From assembly GCA_048500255.1 (NCBI GenBank), contig JASNYH010000007.1, positions 124,001 through 188,000 of the forward strand: a stretch of DNA of 64,000 bases, written 5' to 3'. Position numbers and translations under genes: made by a program. The stretch is from JAMHWF01 sp048500255 (lineage in GTDB: Bacteria; Pseudomonadota; Gammaproteobacteria; Burkholderiales; Burkholderiaceae_C). The notes beneath the pieces are model-generated. The model made no database searches. It had not been told where the DNA came from and saw nothing but the letters and a program-made list of their open reading frames with translations. Numbering within the stretch: position 1 is the stretch's first letter; the number at the start of each line of letters is the position of its first letter. Positions 25,899 through 34,196 of this stretch are shown one piece after another.

Positions 25899-25954
25899 CG
25901 ATGCGCCCCTCGAAAGTACACTCGTGGACAAGCACAACCGTTTCGCAGCACGCC

Positions 25955-26572
25955 ATGAGCAGCAAGCCGATCTCCACCACTCCGCCGCGCGACATCACCG
26001 ACCTGTTGTCGGCGCGCCTGCATGCGCTGGCCGCCATGTCGGCCGCCGTCACCACGCCCCGCGTCGAGCGCAAGTTCGGCCTGTCGCTGCTCGAGTGGCG
26101 CGCGCTGGCGCACCTGGGCGCCGCCGAATCGCTGTCGCTCAACGAGCTGGCACGCCGCGCCGGACTCGACAAAAGCTACGCCAGCCGCACCGTCGGCGGG
26201 CTGATCGAACGCGGCCTGGTGGCCAGCGAGCGCAGCGAGGTCGACGCGCGCTCCGTCGCGCTGCGCGTCACGAAGAAGGGCGAGGCGCTCTACCAGAAAG
26301 CCTTCGCCGACGCCGTGGGTCGCAACGAGCGCCTGCTCGGCCGACTCAGCGCGACGCAGCGCGAGCAGCTGATGGAGATGCTCGACCTGGTGAGCCTGAG
26401 CGCGCGCGAGGCGCTCGACGACGAGCGCCGCCTCGCTGCCGGCGAAACGGTGGTCGACCGCACGCCCAGCGTCAAGCTCAAGGCCGCCGGCAGCGATGCG
26501 GCCCAGGGTCTGGATCTGCACGAGATCCGCCACCTGCTGGCGCGCCTGAACAAGGCGGTCGGCAACGCCTGA
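25955..26572 (+). CDS. MarR-family transcriptional regulator
   Basis: A 205-residue winged-helix regulator. The DNA-binding domain spans residues 45-120: SLNELARRAGLDKSYASRTV is the recognition helix region and RSEVDARSVALRVTKKGEAL the wing. The C-terminal extension of about 40 residues is longer than in most MarR proteins. The start at 25955 is chosen over an in-frame ATG at 25901 that would run into the divergent promoter. It is divergent from scoAB, and its 3' end faces the catabolic operon, so it may control one or both through a CoA-ester or acid ligand. Confidence 0.88.
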   Translation: MSSKPISTTPPRDITDLLSARLHALAAMSAAVTTPRVERKFGLSLLEWRALAHLGAAESLSLNELARRAGLDKSYASRTVGGLIERGLVASERSEVDARSVALRVTKKGEALYQKAFADAVGRNERLLGRLSATQREQLMEMLDLVSLSAREALDDERRLAAGETVVDRTPSVKLKAAGSDAAQGLDLHEIRHLLARLNKAVGNA

Positions 26573-26603
26573 GGTCGCGGCGGCGGGCGCCCGTCGACTC
26601 ATC

Positions 26604-26788
26604 GAACGAACCTGCGCGCTGCGCGCTCCGGGATGAGCGCTTGGGAGCGGCCCGGCGCGCTCATCGACAAGCCCTGCGCGCTGCGCGCTCCGGGATGAGC
26701 GCTTGGGAGCGGCCCGGCGCGCTCATCGACAAGCCCTCCGCGCTGCGCGCTCCGGGATGAGCGCTTGGGAGCGGCCCGGCGCGCTCAT
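26604..26788. repeat. Three tandem 62-bp REP-like units between convergent genes
   Basis: A 62-bp unit is repeated almost three times with its landmark GGATGAGCGC at 26631, 26693 and 26755. Each unit has an inverted repeat, GATGAGCGC against GCGCTCATC, around GGAGCGGCCC, so each can fold into a hairpin. The copies differ by single bases (CCCTGCG against CCCTCCG). The array fills the 212-bp space between the convergent marR and lyase genes. It could act as a bidirectional terminator or an mRNA-stabilising REP cluster. Confidence 0.85.
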
Positions 26789-27747
26789 GCCTCGCCCGCG
26801 GCCCCGACGCCGACGGCGAGCACGCGGCTGTGCAGCGGGCGGCCGAGCACGGCTTCGCACTCGCGGCCGGCGTCGAGCAGCGACGCGAGGCCGATACCGG
26901 TGCGCACACCCATCGCCTCGAGCAGCGCCACCCAGTCTTCGGTGCACACGTTGCCGGTATGGCCGCTGCCGTACTGCACGCGGGCGGGGTGCCCGCCGAC
27001 GCCGCCGATCGCGCTGTCGAAATGGCGCGCACCGGCCTCGAGCGCGGCCACGCAGTTCGCCAGGCCGGTGCCGCGCGTGTCGTGGAAGTGGGCGATCGGG
27101 ATCACGTCGGGCGCCAGCGTGCGCAGCTCGGCGTACAGCGCGCGCACGCCGGGCGGCGTGGCCATGCCGGTGGTGTCGCCGAGCGTCACGCGCGCCACGC
27201 CGAGGCGCGCGTATCGCTCGACGTCGGCCAGCACGCTGCGCGTGTCGACGCGCCCCTCGAACGGGCAGCCGAAGGCCACCGACAGCGTGCCCACCAGGCG
27301 GAAGCGGCCGCGCGCGGATTCGACCATCTCCTCGATGTGCAGCCATTGTTCGGCGCGGCTGCGCCGCAGGTTGCGCTGCGAGTGCGACTCGGAGGCCGAC
27401 GCGAGCAGGCTGATCTCGTCGGCGCCGAAGCCGGCGTCGAGGTCGGCGAGCGCGCGCCGCACCGCCCGCACGTTGGCGCAGGTGGCCTTGAGCATCACGC
27501 CGGCGCGGCACGGCAGCGCGCGCAGCACCTCGCTCGCGTCTGCAAACTGGGGCACGACCTCGGGGTTGGAATACGACGTGGCCTCGACGCGTGCGAAGCC
27601 GAGCGCGGCGAAGCGCGCGATCAGGCGCACCTTGGTCGCCGTGTCGACGAACCGGGGCTCGTGCTGCAGACCGTCGCGCGCGAAGCACTCGCACAGCACG
27701 ACGTCGCGCGCTGGCGCCGCGGCGGCGGTGGCGGTGACGTCCGTCAT
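26785..27747 (-). CDS. HMG-CoA lyase-like aldolase (DRE-TIM metallolyase) with altered catalytic loop
   Basis: A 320-residue TIM-barrel lyase. FARDGLQHEP (R24-D25) is the substrate/metal motif, and VTLGDTTGMATP and IAHFHDTRGTGLAN (H220, H222) supply metal ligands. Known HMG-CoA lyases have the loop GLGGCP with the essential cysteine. Here it reads GVGGHP with His253. HTGNVCTED follows as expected. The usual reaction is cleavage of HMG-CoA to acetyl-CoA and acetoacetate; the changed loop suggests another 3-hydroxyacyl-CoA substrate or another proton carrier. Its start overlaps the ligase stop codon (ATGA). It is the last gene of the nine-gene operon. Confidence 0.82.
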   Translation of the reverse strand: MTDVTATAAAAPARDVVLCECFARDGLQHEPRFVDTATKVRLIARFAALGFARVEATSYSNPEVVPQFADASEVLRALPCRAGVMLKATCANVRAVRRALADLDAGFGADEISLLASASESHSQRNLRRSRAEQWLHIEEMVESARGRFRLVGTLSVAFGCPFEGRVDTRSVLADVERYARLGVARVTLGDTTGMATPPGVRALYAELRTLAPDVIPIAHFHDTRGTGLANCVAALEAGARHFDSAIGGVGGHPARVQYGSGHTGNVCTEDWVALLEAMGVRTGIGLASLLDAGRECEAVLGRPLHSRVLAVGVGAAGEA

Positions 27748-29375
27748 CGCGGATCGGCCTCCTGCGTGGCCAGCGGCGCCAGCCCGAAGCGCTCGATGGC
27801 GTGCGCCCGCAGCTTCGCCTTCTGCACCTTGCCGCTGGCCGTCATGCCGATGGCGTCGAAGTCGTCGACGACGGCGGCGTGGCGCGGCACGCGGAAGTTG
27901 GCCATGCGCTCGCGGCTCCACGCGATCAGCGCGGGCGCGTCGAGCGCGGCGCCGGGGCGCAGCGTGACGAAGGCGGCCGCCACCTCGCCCAATGCCGCGT
28001 CGGGCACGCCGACCACCTGTGCCGACGCGACGGCCGGATGCGCGAGCAGCGCCTGCTCCACCTCGGCCGGCGCGACGTTCTCGCCGCCGACGCGGAACAC
28101 GTCCTTGATGCGGCCTACCAGGCGCAGGCGGCCGTCGCTGCGCAGCGCGCCGAGATCGCCGGTGCGCAGCCAGCCGTCGCGCGTGAAGGCGCGCGCCGTG
28201 ACGTCGGGCTGGCGGTAGTAGCCGCGCATCACGTTCCAGCCGCGCAACTGGATCTCGCCCACCTGCTCGGGCGCGCAGAGGCGCCCGTCGTCCGCATCGG
28301 CGATGCGCAGTTCGACGCCCTCGTGCGGCAGCGCCAGCCCCGCGATGCGCTGCGCCTCGGCGTCGCGCCAGTCGTTGATGACGACGTTGGGCGACGCCTC
28401 CGACAGCCCGTAGGCCCAGCAGATGCGTCGCACGCCCATCTCGCCGACGATGCGGCGCATCGTGTCGGGGCCGGCGGCGGCCCAGCCGCCCACGAGGTGC
28501 AGCCGCTCGCGCGCGAACGACGGGTGCGCCATCAGCCGCTGGAACAGCGTGTCGTTGCCCGAGATGTAGGTGCAGCGGCGCTCGTGCAGCAGCGCCAGCG
28601 CGGCGCCCGCGTCGAAGGTGGGCAGCGTGGCGACGGCCGCGCCGCTCGTCAGCCCGACGAGCAGCGACAGCGTCGAGCCCGCCACGTGGAAGAACGGCCG
28701 GCTGTTGAAGTAGACGTCGTGCGCCGCGATGCCGATGCGCGCGGCGCAGGCGGCGGCGTTGCGCAGCATGCCGTCGTGCGTGAGCATCGCGCCCTTCGGG
28801 AACGCCGTCGTCCCCGAGGTGAACTGGATCAGCAGCAGATCGTGCGGCGCGACGCGCGCGACGTGGCGGTCGAGCGCGGCGTCGGCGATCGCCTCGCCGG
28901 CGGCCAGGAACTGCGGCCATGGCTGCGCCGCCGCCGGCACGTCGCTGCCGATGACGACCAGGCTGCGCAGCCGCGGCAGCGCGGCGCCGGGCAGGCGGTG
29001 GTCGAGCGCCGGTTCGGCCTGGCGCAGGAAGGCCGCGAAGTCGATGTTCAGGAAGCGGTCGACGGCGATCGCCAGCCGCACGTCGGCGCTGCCCAGGCAC
29101 TGACGGATCTCGTCGGCCTTGAAGCGCGTGTTCACCGGCACCGTGACGGCGCCGATCAGCGCCGCGCCGTAGAAGCACGCCACCCAGTGCTCGTCGTTCG
29201 GGCACAGCAGGCCGACGAAGTCGCCGCGCGTCACGCCCTGCGCCACCAGCGCCTTGGCGACGGCGCGCGAGCGCGCCTGCAGCTCGCGCCAGCTCCAGCT
29301 GCCGCCGGGCGTGATCAGCGCCGCCGCGTCGGGCCGCTGCGCGGCCTGGGCCGCCAGCCATGCCGGCAGCCTCAC
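27744..29375 (-). CDS. Acyl-CoA ligase (AMP-binding enzyme)
   Basis: A 543-residue ANL-superfamily enzyme that makes acyl-CoA from a carboxylic acid, ATP and CoA. The motifs are clear: IQFTSGTTAFPKGAMLTHDG (P-loop-like A3), WAYGLSEASPNVV (A5), WLRTGDLG (A7), GRIKDVFRVGGENVAPAEVE (hinge A8) and the lysine region ASGKVQKAKL (A10). The start is the GTG at 29375, overlapping the stop codon of the crotonase gene (GTGA), which gives VRLPAWLAAQAAQRPDAAA. The acid specificity cannot be read. In context it should activate the substrate of the pathway or a side product. Confidence 0.9.
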   Translation of the reverse strand: MRLPAWLAAQAAQRPDAAALITPGGSWSWRELQARSRAVAKALVAQGVTRGDFVGLLCPNDEHWVACFYGAALIGAVTVPVNTRFKADEIRQCLGSADVRLAIAVDRFLNIDFAAFLRQAEPALDHRLPGAALPRLRSLVVIGSDVPAAAQPWPQFLAAGEAIADAALDRHVARVAPHDLLLIQFTSGTTAFPKGAMLTHDGMLRNAAACAARIGIAAHDVYFNSRPFFHVAGSTLSLLVGLTSGAAVATLPTFDAGAALALLHERRCTYISGNDTLFQRLMAHPSFARERLHLVGGWAAAGPDTMRRIVGEMGVRRICWAYGLSEASPNVVINDWRDAEAQRIAGLALPHEGVELRIADADDGRLCAPEQVGEIQLRGWNVMRGYYRQPDVTARAFTRDGWLRTGDLGALRSDGRLRLVGRIKDVFRVGGENVAPAEVEQALLAHPAVASAQVVGVPDAALGEVAAAFVTLRPGAALDAPALIAWSRERMANFRVPRHAAVVDDFDAIGMTASGKVQKAKLRAHAIERFGLAPLATQEADPR

Positions 29376-30127
29376 GCCTGCTCTCCGAAACCGGCGATGC
29401 CGGCGCGCCAGTCGGAGCCGGCGAGGTTGTCCTCGATCGCCAGCAGTTCCTCGGCGAGCGCGCCGCGCCCGCCCGGCTGCACGCTGCGGTCGATGCAGCG
29501 CTTGGCGAGCCGCACGGCGAGCGGCGGCGCCTTGGCCAGCGTGTCGGCGAGGGCGCGCGCCGCGTCGTCGAGCGCGTGCGGATCGACGACGCGCGTCACC
29601 AGGCCGGCCTGCAGCGCCGCCGCGGCGTCGAGGCGGCGGCCGCTGAACATCATGTCCTTGGCGAGCCGACGCCCGACGATGCGCGCCAGCCGCTGCGTGG
29701 CGCCGACGGTGCCCCACAACGCCTCGGGCGTCCAGAACTGGGCGCGCGAGGTGGCGATCGCGAAGTCGCAGGCGGCCGCGATCTCGACGCCCGAGCCGAC
29801 CGCCGCGCCGTCGACGAGCGCCACCACCGGCATCGGCAGCTGCTCCAGCGCCTCGTAGGCGAACAGCCCGCGCAGTCGGCGCGCGAGCACGGCCTGCTCG
29901 TCCATCGTGCGGCGCTCCTTCAGGTCGGCGCCGGCGCAGAAGGCGCTGCCGGCGCCGCGCACGAACACGAGCCGCAGCGCGCCGTCGCCCGCCGCGGTAC
30001 GCGCGGCGGCGAGCAGGGCCTCGCACATCGCGAGGTCGAGCGCATTGCGGTGCTCCGGGCGGTTGAGCGTGATCGTCGCGACGCCGTCGCGCGCGTCGTA
30101 GAGCAGCGGGGGTTCGTCGACACTCAT
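29372..30127 (-). CDS. Enoyl-CoA hydratase/isomerase (crotonase), both catalytic glutamates present
   Basis: A 251-residue crotonase. FCAGADLKERR is the first oxyanion-hole segment, and GAAVGSGVEIAAACDFAIA is the second, with the glutamate that corresponds to E144 of rat crotonase. FWTPEALWGTVG carries the second glutamate (E164). It should therefore be a true hydratase, in contrast to the other crotonase of this operon. It starts at the ATG at 30127, 28 bp after the CaiB gene, and its stop codon overlaps the ligase start. AUH-like methylglutaconyl-CoA hydratase activity is possible but unproven. Confidence 0.88.
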   Translation of the reverse strand: MSVDEPPLLYDARDGVATITLNRPEHRNALDLAMCEALLAAARTAAGDGALRLVFVRGAGSAFCAGADLKERRTMDEQAVLARRLRGLFAYEALEQLPMPVVALVDGAAVGSGVEIAAACDFAIATSRAQFWTPEALWGTVGATQRLARIVGRRLAKDMMFSGRRLDAAAALQAGLVTRVVDPHALDDAARALADTLAKAPPLAVRLAKRCIDRSVQPGGRGALAEELLAIEDNLAGSDWRAGIAGFGEQA

Positions 30128-30155
30128 CGCAAGCGGTGCTCCCGGTTCGTCGTCG

Positions 30156-31352
30156 TCAGATCGCGCCGCGACGGCGCGCTTCGGCCAAGCGCTCGTCGTC
30201 GTAGCCCAGGCGCTCTCGCAGCACCGACGCGGTGTGCTCACCCAGCAGCGGCGGCCGGCCGACCTGCGGGTCATCCCAGCCGTCGAACTTGAGCGGCACG
30301 GGCAGCGCCGGAAAGCTGCCGATCGCCGGGTGCTCGAACTGCGCCACCATGCCGCGCGCGCGCACGTGAGCATCGGCGAGCACTTCGTCGACGGCGTAGA
30401 CCGGGCCAGCCGGCACGCCTGCGCGATCGAAGGCCTCGCACAGCGTCGCGCGGTCGCGCCGCGCGACGGCGGCAGCGAGCCGCTGCATCACCTCGGCGCG
30501 CCGGCGCAGCCGCCCGGCGTTGGACTGCAGCTCGGCGTCGCCGCCCCAGTCGGCGAGGTCGAGCACTTCGCACAAGGCGCGCCAGTGCTGGTCGCTCGCC
30601 GTGACGTGAAGCCAGCGCCCGTCACGCGCGACGAAGCTCGCCGACGGCACGCGCCCCGGGTGCTCGGTGCCCATGCGCTCGGGCACCTCGCCGAGCGCGA
30701 ACCAGCGTGCTGCGCCGAGCGTGAGCAGAGACACCTGCGCGTCGAGCATCGAGAGGTCGATGTGGCAGCCTCGGCCCTGCGCGCTGCGCCCCTGCAGCGC
30801 GGCCAGGATGGCGATCGCGGCCCACAGGCCCGAGCTGAGGTCGGCCACCGGCAGCCCCGGCTTGACCGGCGCGCCGCCGCGCTCGCCGGTCAGGCTCATC
30901 AAACCGCCCATGGCCTGGAACACGGTGTCGTAGCCCTTGCGCGGCGCATACGGACCGCTCTGGCCGAAGCCGGTGCACGACAGGTAGACGAGGCGCGGAT
31001 TGAGCGCGCGCAGCGAAGGCGCGTCGAGGCCGTGGCGCGCCAACGTGCCGACCGGAAAGTTCTCGATCACGACGTCGGCCTCGGCCGCCAGGTCGCGCAC
31101 GATCTGCCGGCCCAAGGCCGAGCGCAGATCGACGGTGACCGACTCCTTGCTGCGGTTGAAGGCCATGAAATAGGCACTCTCGCGGCCGTGCGCGCCTTGC
31201 GCGAACGGCTCGAAGCCGCGCGTTTCGTCGCCGCTGCCCGGCTGCTCGATCTTGATCACGCGCGCGCCCAGCTCGGCCAGGATCATCGACGCGAACGGGC
31301 ACGCGAGCACGCGCGACAGGTCGACGATGGTCAAGTGCTGTAACGGCTTCAT
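30156..31352 (-). CDS. CaiB/BaiF (class III) CoA-transferase
   Basis: A 398-residue family III CoA-transferase, active as an interlocked dimer. The start HLTIVDLSRVLACPFASMIL and ADLGA-type AELGARVIKIEQPGSGDETR are typical. SVTVDLRSALGRQIVRDLA, GFGQSGPYAPRKGYD and the catalytic aspartate in HIDLSMLDAQVSL are present. Family members transfer CoA between dicarboxylic acids; SUGCT, for example, acts on glutarate and hydroxymethylglutarate. The ATG overlaps the stop codon of the upstream crotonase gene. In this operon it is the best candidate for substrate activation by exchange. Confidence 0.92.
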   Translation of the reverse strand: MKPLQHLTIVDLSRVLACPFASMILAELGARVIKIEQPGSGDETRGFEPFAQGAHGRESAYFMAFNRSKESVTVDLRSALGRQIVRDLAAEADVVIENFPVGTLARHGLDAPSLRALNPRLVYLSCTGFGQSGPYAPRKGYDTVFQAMGGLMSLTGERGGAPVKPGLPVADLSSGLWAAIAILAALQGRSAQGRGCHIDLSMLDAQVSLLTLGAARWFALGEVPERMGTEHPGRVPSASFVARDGRWLHVTASDQHWRALCEVLDLADWGGDAELQSNAGRLRRRAEVMQRLAAAVARRDRATLCEAFDRAGVPAGPVYAVDEVLADAHVRARGMVAQFEHPAIGSFPALPVPLKFDGWDDPQVGRPPLLGEHTASVLRERLGYDDERLAEARRRGAI

Positions 31353-32188
31353 GACGACCCCTCGTCCGACGAGTACGTCGGCCGGTCCCCCGAGGGGACC
31401 GCGGGCCGGCTTGGGGCGGCCCGGCGCTCGGCCCGCGAAGACGACGACCCCTCGCCGGCGCGCGGCGCGATGAAGCCGCGCATGCGCCGGTTGGCCGCGC
31501 GGCCGATCTCGAGGCCGCGCGCCAGCGGCAGGTCGGCCACTGCGTGGAAGACCTGCTTCGTCGTCGACATCGCGTCGGCGCTGCGCGACGCGAGCTGCGC
31601 GGCCAGGCGCATCGCCTCGGGCAGCAGCACGGCATCGTCGTGCACGGCGTTGACCATGCCGAGCGCGAGCGCGCGCTCGGCGCCGATCGCCTCGCCGGTG
31701 GCGACGAGTTCGAACGCCGCCTTGCGCCCGACCTGCCGCACGAGGTTGGGCAGCACGATGGCGGCGACGATGCCATGCCGCACCTCCGGATAGCCCAGGC
31801 GCGCCGAGCGCGCGGCGAGCGCCAGGTCGCAGGCGATCGCCAGGCCCGCTCCGCCGCCCATCGCGGCGCCGTTGATTGCGGCGATCACCGGCTTGCTCAG
31901 ACGCGGGACGGCCAGGTGCAGCTGCATCGTCAGCTCGGCGCGCTGCGCAACGCGCTCGGCCTGGTCGGGCGTGAGCTGGGCGAACTCGGCGATGTCGGCG
32001 CCGGCGCAGAACGCCGGCCCGTTGCCGGTGAGCACGACGCAGCGCACGCCGTCGGCCGCGTCGGCGTCGCGCAGCGCCTGCAGCAGCGCGGCGCTGAGCG
32101 CATGGTTCAGGGCATTGCGCCGCTCGGGCCGGTTCAGGCGCAGCACGCGCACCGCGCCTTCGTCGTCGATCAGCAGTTCGGCGGTCAT
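31349..32188 (-). CDS. Crotonase-family protein lacking one catalytic glutamate, with a repeat-encoded C-terminus
   Basis: A 279-residue crotonase. FCAGADIAEFAQL forms the oxyanion hole. In the segment GAAMGGGAGLAIACDLALA, glycine stands where crotonase has the E144 glutamate. The second glutamate, in YPEVRHGIVAA, is kept. A single acid residue is common in isomerases, dehalogenases and decarboxylases of the fold, so plain hydratase activity is doubtful. The last 30 codons (31353-31442) are derived from an intergenic repeat flanked by a 12-bp direct repeat. They add a Ser/Arg/Pro-rich tail (RAERRAAPSRPAVPS). The stop codon still overlaps the CaiB start. Confidence 0.85.
   Translation of the reverse strand: MTAELLIDDEGAVRVLRLNRPERRNALNHALSAALLQALRDADAADGVRCVVLTGNGPAFCAGADIAEFAQLTPDQAERVAQRAELTMQLHLAVPRLSKPVIAAINGAAMGGGAGLAIACDLALAARSARLGYPEVRHGIVAAIVLPNLVRQVGRKAAFELVATGEAIGAERALALGMVNAVHDDAVLLPEAMRLAAQLASRSADAMSTTKQVFHAVADLPLARGLEIGRAANRRMRGFIAPRAGEGSSSSRAERRAAPSRPAVPSGDRPTYSSDEGSS
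31353..31454 (-). repeat. Mosaic repeat inserted in frame in the crotonase 3' end, flanked by 12-bp direct repeats
   Basis: GACGACCCCTCG occurs at 31353-31364 and again at 31443-31454, exactly 90 bp apart. Between the copies lies the same element as in the motA-motB spacer: GAGTACG, a CCCCGAGGGG hairpin and the identical 28-bp core at 31404-31431. The 90-bp step is a multiple of three, so the reading frame of the crotonase and its overlap with the next start codon are preserved. This looks like an insertion with target duplication. Confidence 0.8.
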
Positions 32189-32216
32189 GGCGGTCCCTCG
32201 TCGGCAGCTCGCACCG

Positions 32217-33173
32217 TCAGCCGCGCAGGCCGATCAGGCGCTCCATCGCCTGCTCCAGCTCGTCGGCGATGCGCTGCACCAGCCGCGCCGCCGGCACCAG
32301 CTCGTCGATCAGCGCGGCGCACTGGCCGGCCTCGACCTTGCCCCGCTCGACGTCGCCATCGAGTGCCGCCATCTTCAGCGAGCGGCTGCCGAACAACGCC
32401 TCGAGCGCCTCGCGCGAGCGGCCTGCGCGTTCGGCGGATTCGTATTCGTCGGTGAATGCGTTGCGCACGGCGCGGATCGGCAAGCCGCGCCAGCCGACCA
32501 GGGTGGTGTCGCCGATGCCGGTCGCGAGCACCTTGCGCTTGTAGTCGGCGTGCAGCGAGGCCTCGGGCGTGAGCAGGAAGCGCGTGCCCATCTGCACGGC
32601 GTCGGCGCCCAGGCACAGCATCGCGGCGACGCCGGCGCCATCGACCACGCCGCCGCCGGCGACGAGGGGCAGGCGCACCGTCTGCGCCACCTTGCGCACC
32701 AGCACCGTCGTGGCGGTGCCGCTGGGCGGCGGATGGCCGCCGGCCTCGCCGCCCACCACGACGAGCGCATCGACGCCGGCCGCCTCGGCCTTGAGCGCGT
32801 GGTCGGGGTGCGCCACGACGTGCAGCCAGCGTGTGCCGGCCGCCTGAAAGCGCTCGATGCGCCCGCGCGGGCTTCCCTGCGACGCCACGATCACCGGCAC
32901 GCGCTCCTCGTGCGCGATGTCCAGGTGCTCGGCCGCGCGCCTGTTGTACAGCGCGATGTTCACCGCGAACGGCCGGTCGGTCAGAGCACGCAGTTCACGG
33001 ATGACGGCGCGCAAGTCGTCGGGACGCATCGGGCCGGCGGCGATGACGCCCAGCCCGCCGGCGCCCGACACGGTGGCTGGCAGCAGCGCCGACGATGACG
33101 CCCAGCTCATGCCGGCCTGGATGATGGGGTGGCGGATGCCGAGCAGATCCGTGATGCGGGTGCGAACTGCCAT
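32217..33173 (-). CDS. Nitronate monooxygenase-like FMN enzyme (2-nitropropane dioxygenase family)
   Basis: A 318-residue FMN TIM-barrel protein. RITDLLGIRHPIIQAGMSWA is the family start, AVSGAGGLGVIAAG-type residues follow, and VVVGGEAGGHPPPSG and LPLVAGGGVVDGAGVAAML with LGADAVQMGTRFLL are the phosphate-binding regions. Members oxidise nitronates or act as reductases or isomerases on related molecules, and many have no known substrate. It lies 28 bp before the crotonase gene in the same operon, so an oxidation or reduction step on the pathway intermediate is plausible. Confidence 0.87.
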   Translation of the reverse strand: MAVRTRITDLLGIRHPIIQAGMSWASSSALLPATVSGAGGLGVIAAGPMRPDDLRAVIRELRALTDRPFAVNIALYNRRAAEHLDIAHEERVPVIVASQGSPRGRIERFQAAGTRWLHVVAHPDHALKAEAAGVDALVVVGGEAGGHPPPSGTATTVLVRKVAQTVRLPLVAGGGVVDGAGVAAMLCLGADAVQMGTRFLLTPEASLHADYKRKVLATGIGDTTLVGWRGLPIRAVRNAFTDEYESAERAGRSREALEALFGSRSLKMAALDGDVERGKVEAGQCAALIDELVPAARLVQRIADELEQAMERLIGLRG

Positions 33174-33192
33174 CGATTGCCTTCGTGACGCC

Positions 33193-34194
33193 TCACTCCG
33201 GCCGGATGCCGGCCGCCTTGATGATCGGCCCCCAGCGCTCCTGCTCCGCCTCGAGCTGCGCGCGATACGACTGCGGCGTGCCCGGCTGCGCGATGCCGCC
33301 GTGCTCGGCGAACTTGTCGACCACCTCGGGCGAGCGCAATGCATCGGTGGCGGCGTCGAGCAGGCGCCGCGCGACGTCGGGCGGCAGCTCGGGCGGCCCC
33401 ACCAGGCCGTAGGCGCCTTCGGCGAGCAGCGCCGGCAGGCCGGCCTCGACGGCCGTCGGCACGTCGGGCAGCGAAGCCAGCCGCTTGCCGTCGGTGACGA
33501 CGAGCGCGCGCAGCCTGCCGCTGCGGATCAGCTGCACGACGGCAGGTGTCTCGGCAAAAAAAAGCTCGACCCGCCCGCCGAGCAAATCCTGCAACGCCGG
33601 CGCCGCGCCTTTGTATGGCACGTGGCTCATGCGAATGCCGGCCTCGCGCTGGAACAGCGCGCCGACCACGTGCGTGCTGCTGCCCACGCCGGCCGACGCG
33701 ATGTTCAGCGCGCCCGGCTCGCGGCGTGCACGCGCCACCAGATCGGCCACCGTGCGATACGGTGCGTCGGCGCGCACGACGAGCACGTTGGGCGTGCGCA
33801 CCATGGAGCTCAGATGCGTCAGCGCAGTGAGCGGATCGAACAGCGGGCGCAGCACGATGAAGGGCGCATACACCATGGCCCCGGTGCCGGCCATGCCGAC
33901 CGTGTAGCCGTCGGCCGGCGCGCGCGCCACGGCGGCGATGCCGAGCGCGCCGCCGGCGCCGGGCTTGTTCTCGACGATGACCTCCTGGCCCAGCCGCGCG
34001 CTCATCGCGCGCGCCAGCGTGCGACCCATTGCGTCGGCCGGCCCGCCCGCGGCGAAGGGCACGACGAGTGTGATCGGCCTGTCGGGAAAGGCGGCCTGCG
34101 CGAGGCCGCAAACGAGCAGTACAGCGCAGGCACAGACGCGGCGCAGAGCGCGCTGGAAGCTGCCGAGGGCATCGGATGTAGGCGTGGTTTGCAT
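33193..34194 (-). CDS. TctC/Bug-type periplasmic substrate-binding protein (second of two)
   Basis: A 333-residue extracytoplasmic solute receptor of the tripartite tricarboxylate transporter family. A Sec signal with the hydrophobic segment CACAVLLVCGLAQA (cleavage after AQA near residue 35) is followed by FPDRPITLVVPFAAGGPADA, PGAGGALGIAAVARAPADGY and HVPYKGAAPALQDLLGG, all typical of Bug proteins. Such proteins bind carboxylic acids. It starts 2 bp after the stop codon of the first binding-protein gene. No tctA or tctB membrane component is encoded nearby. Confidence 0.92.
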   Translation of the reverse strand: MQTTPTSDALGSFQRALRRVCACAVLLVCGLAQAAFPDRPITLVVPFAAGGPADAMGRTLARAMSARLGQEVIVENKPGAGGALGIAAVARAPADGYTVGMAGTGAMVYAPFIVLRPLFDPLTALTHLSSMVRTPNVLVVRADAPYRTVADLVARARREPGALNIASAGVGSSTHVVGALFQREAGIRMSHVPYKGAAPALQDLLGGRVELFFAETPAVVQLIRSGRLRALVVTDGKRLASLPDVPTAVEAGLPALLAEGAYGLVGPPELPPDVARRLLDAATDALRSPEVVDKFAEHGGIAQPGTPQSYRAQLEAEQERWGPIIKAAGIRPE

Positions 34195-34196
34195 GA

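Noticed and set aside
25899..25954. A specific MarR operator in the 56-bp scoA-marR spacer
   Set aside because: CGAAA/TTTCG arms exist at the ends, but the inner sequence is not symmetric and no promoter pair is convincing, so I do not annotate a site.
29376..30026. In-frame upstream extension of the acyl-CoA ligase
   Set aside because: It overlaps the crotonase gene out of frame; the GTG at 29375 in the GTGA overlap gives the normal ligase start.
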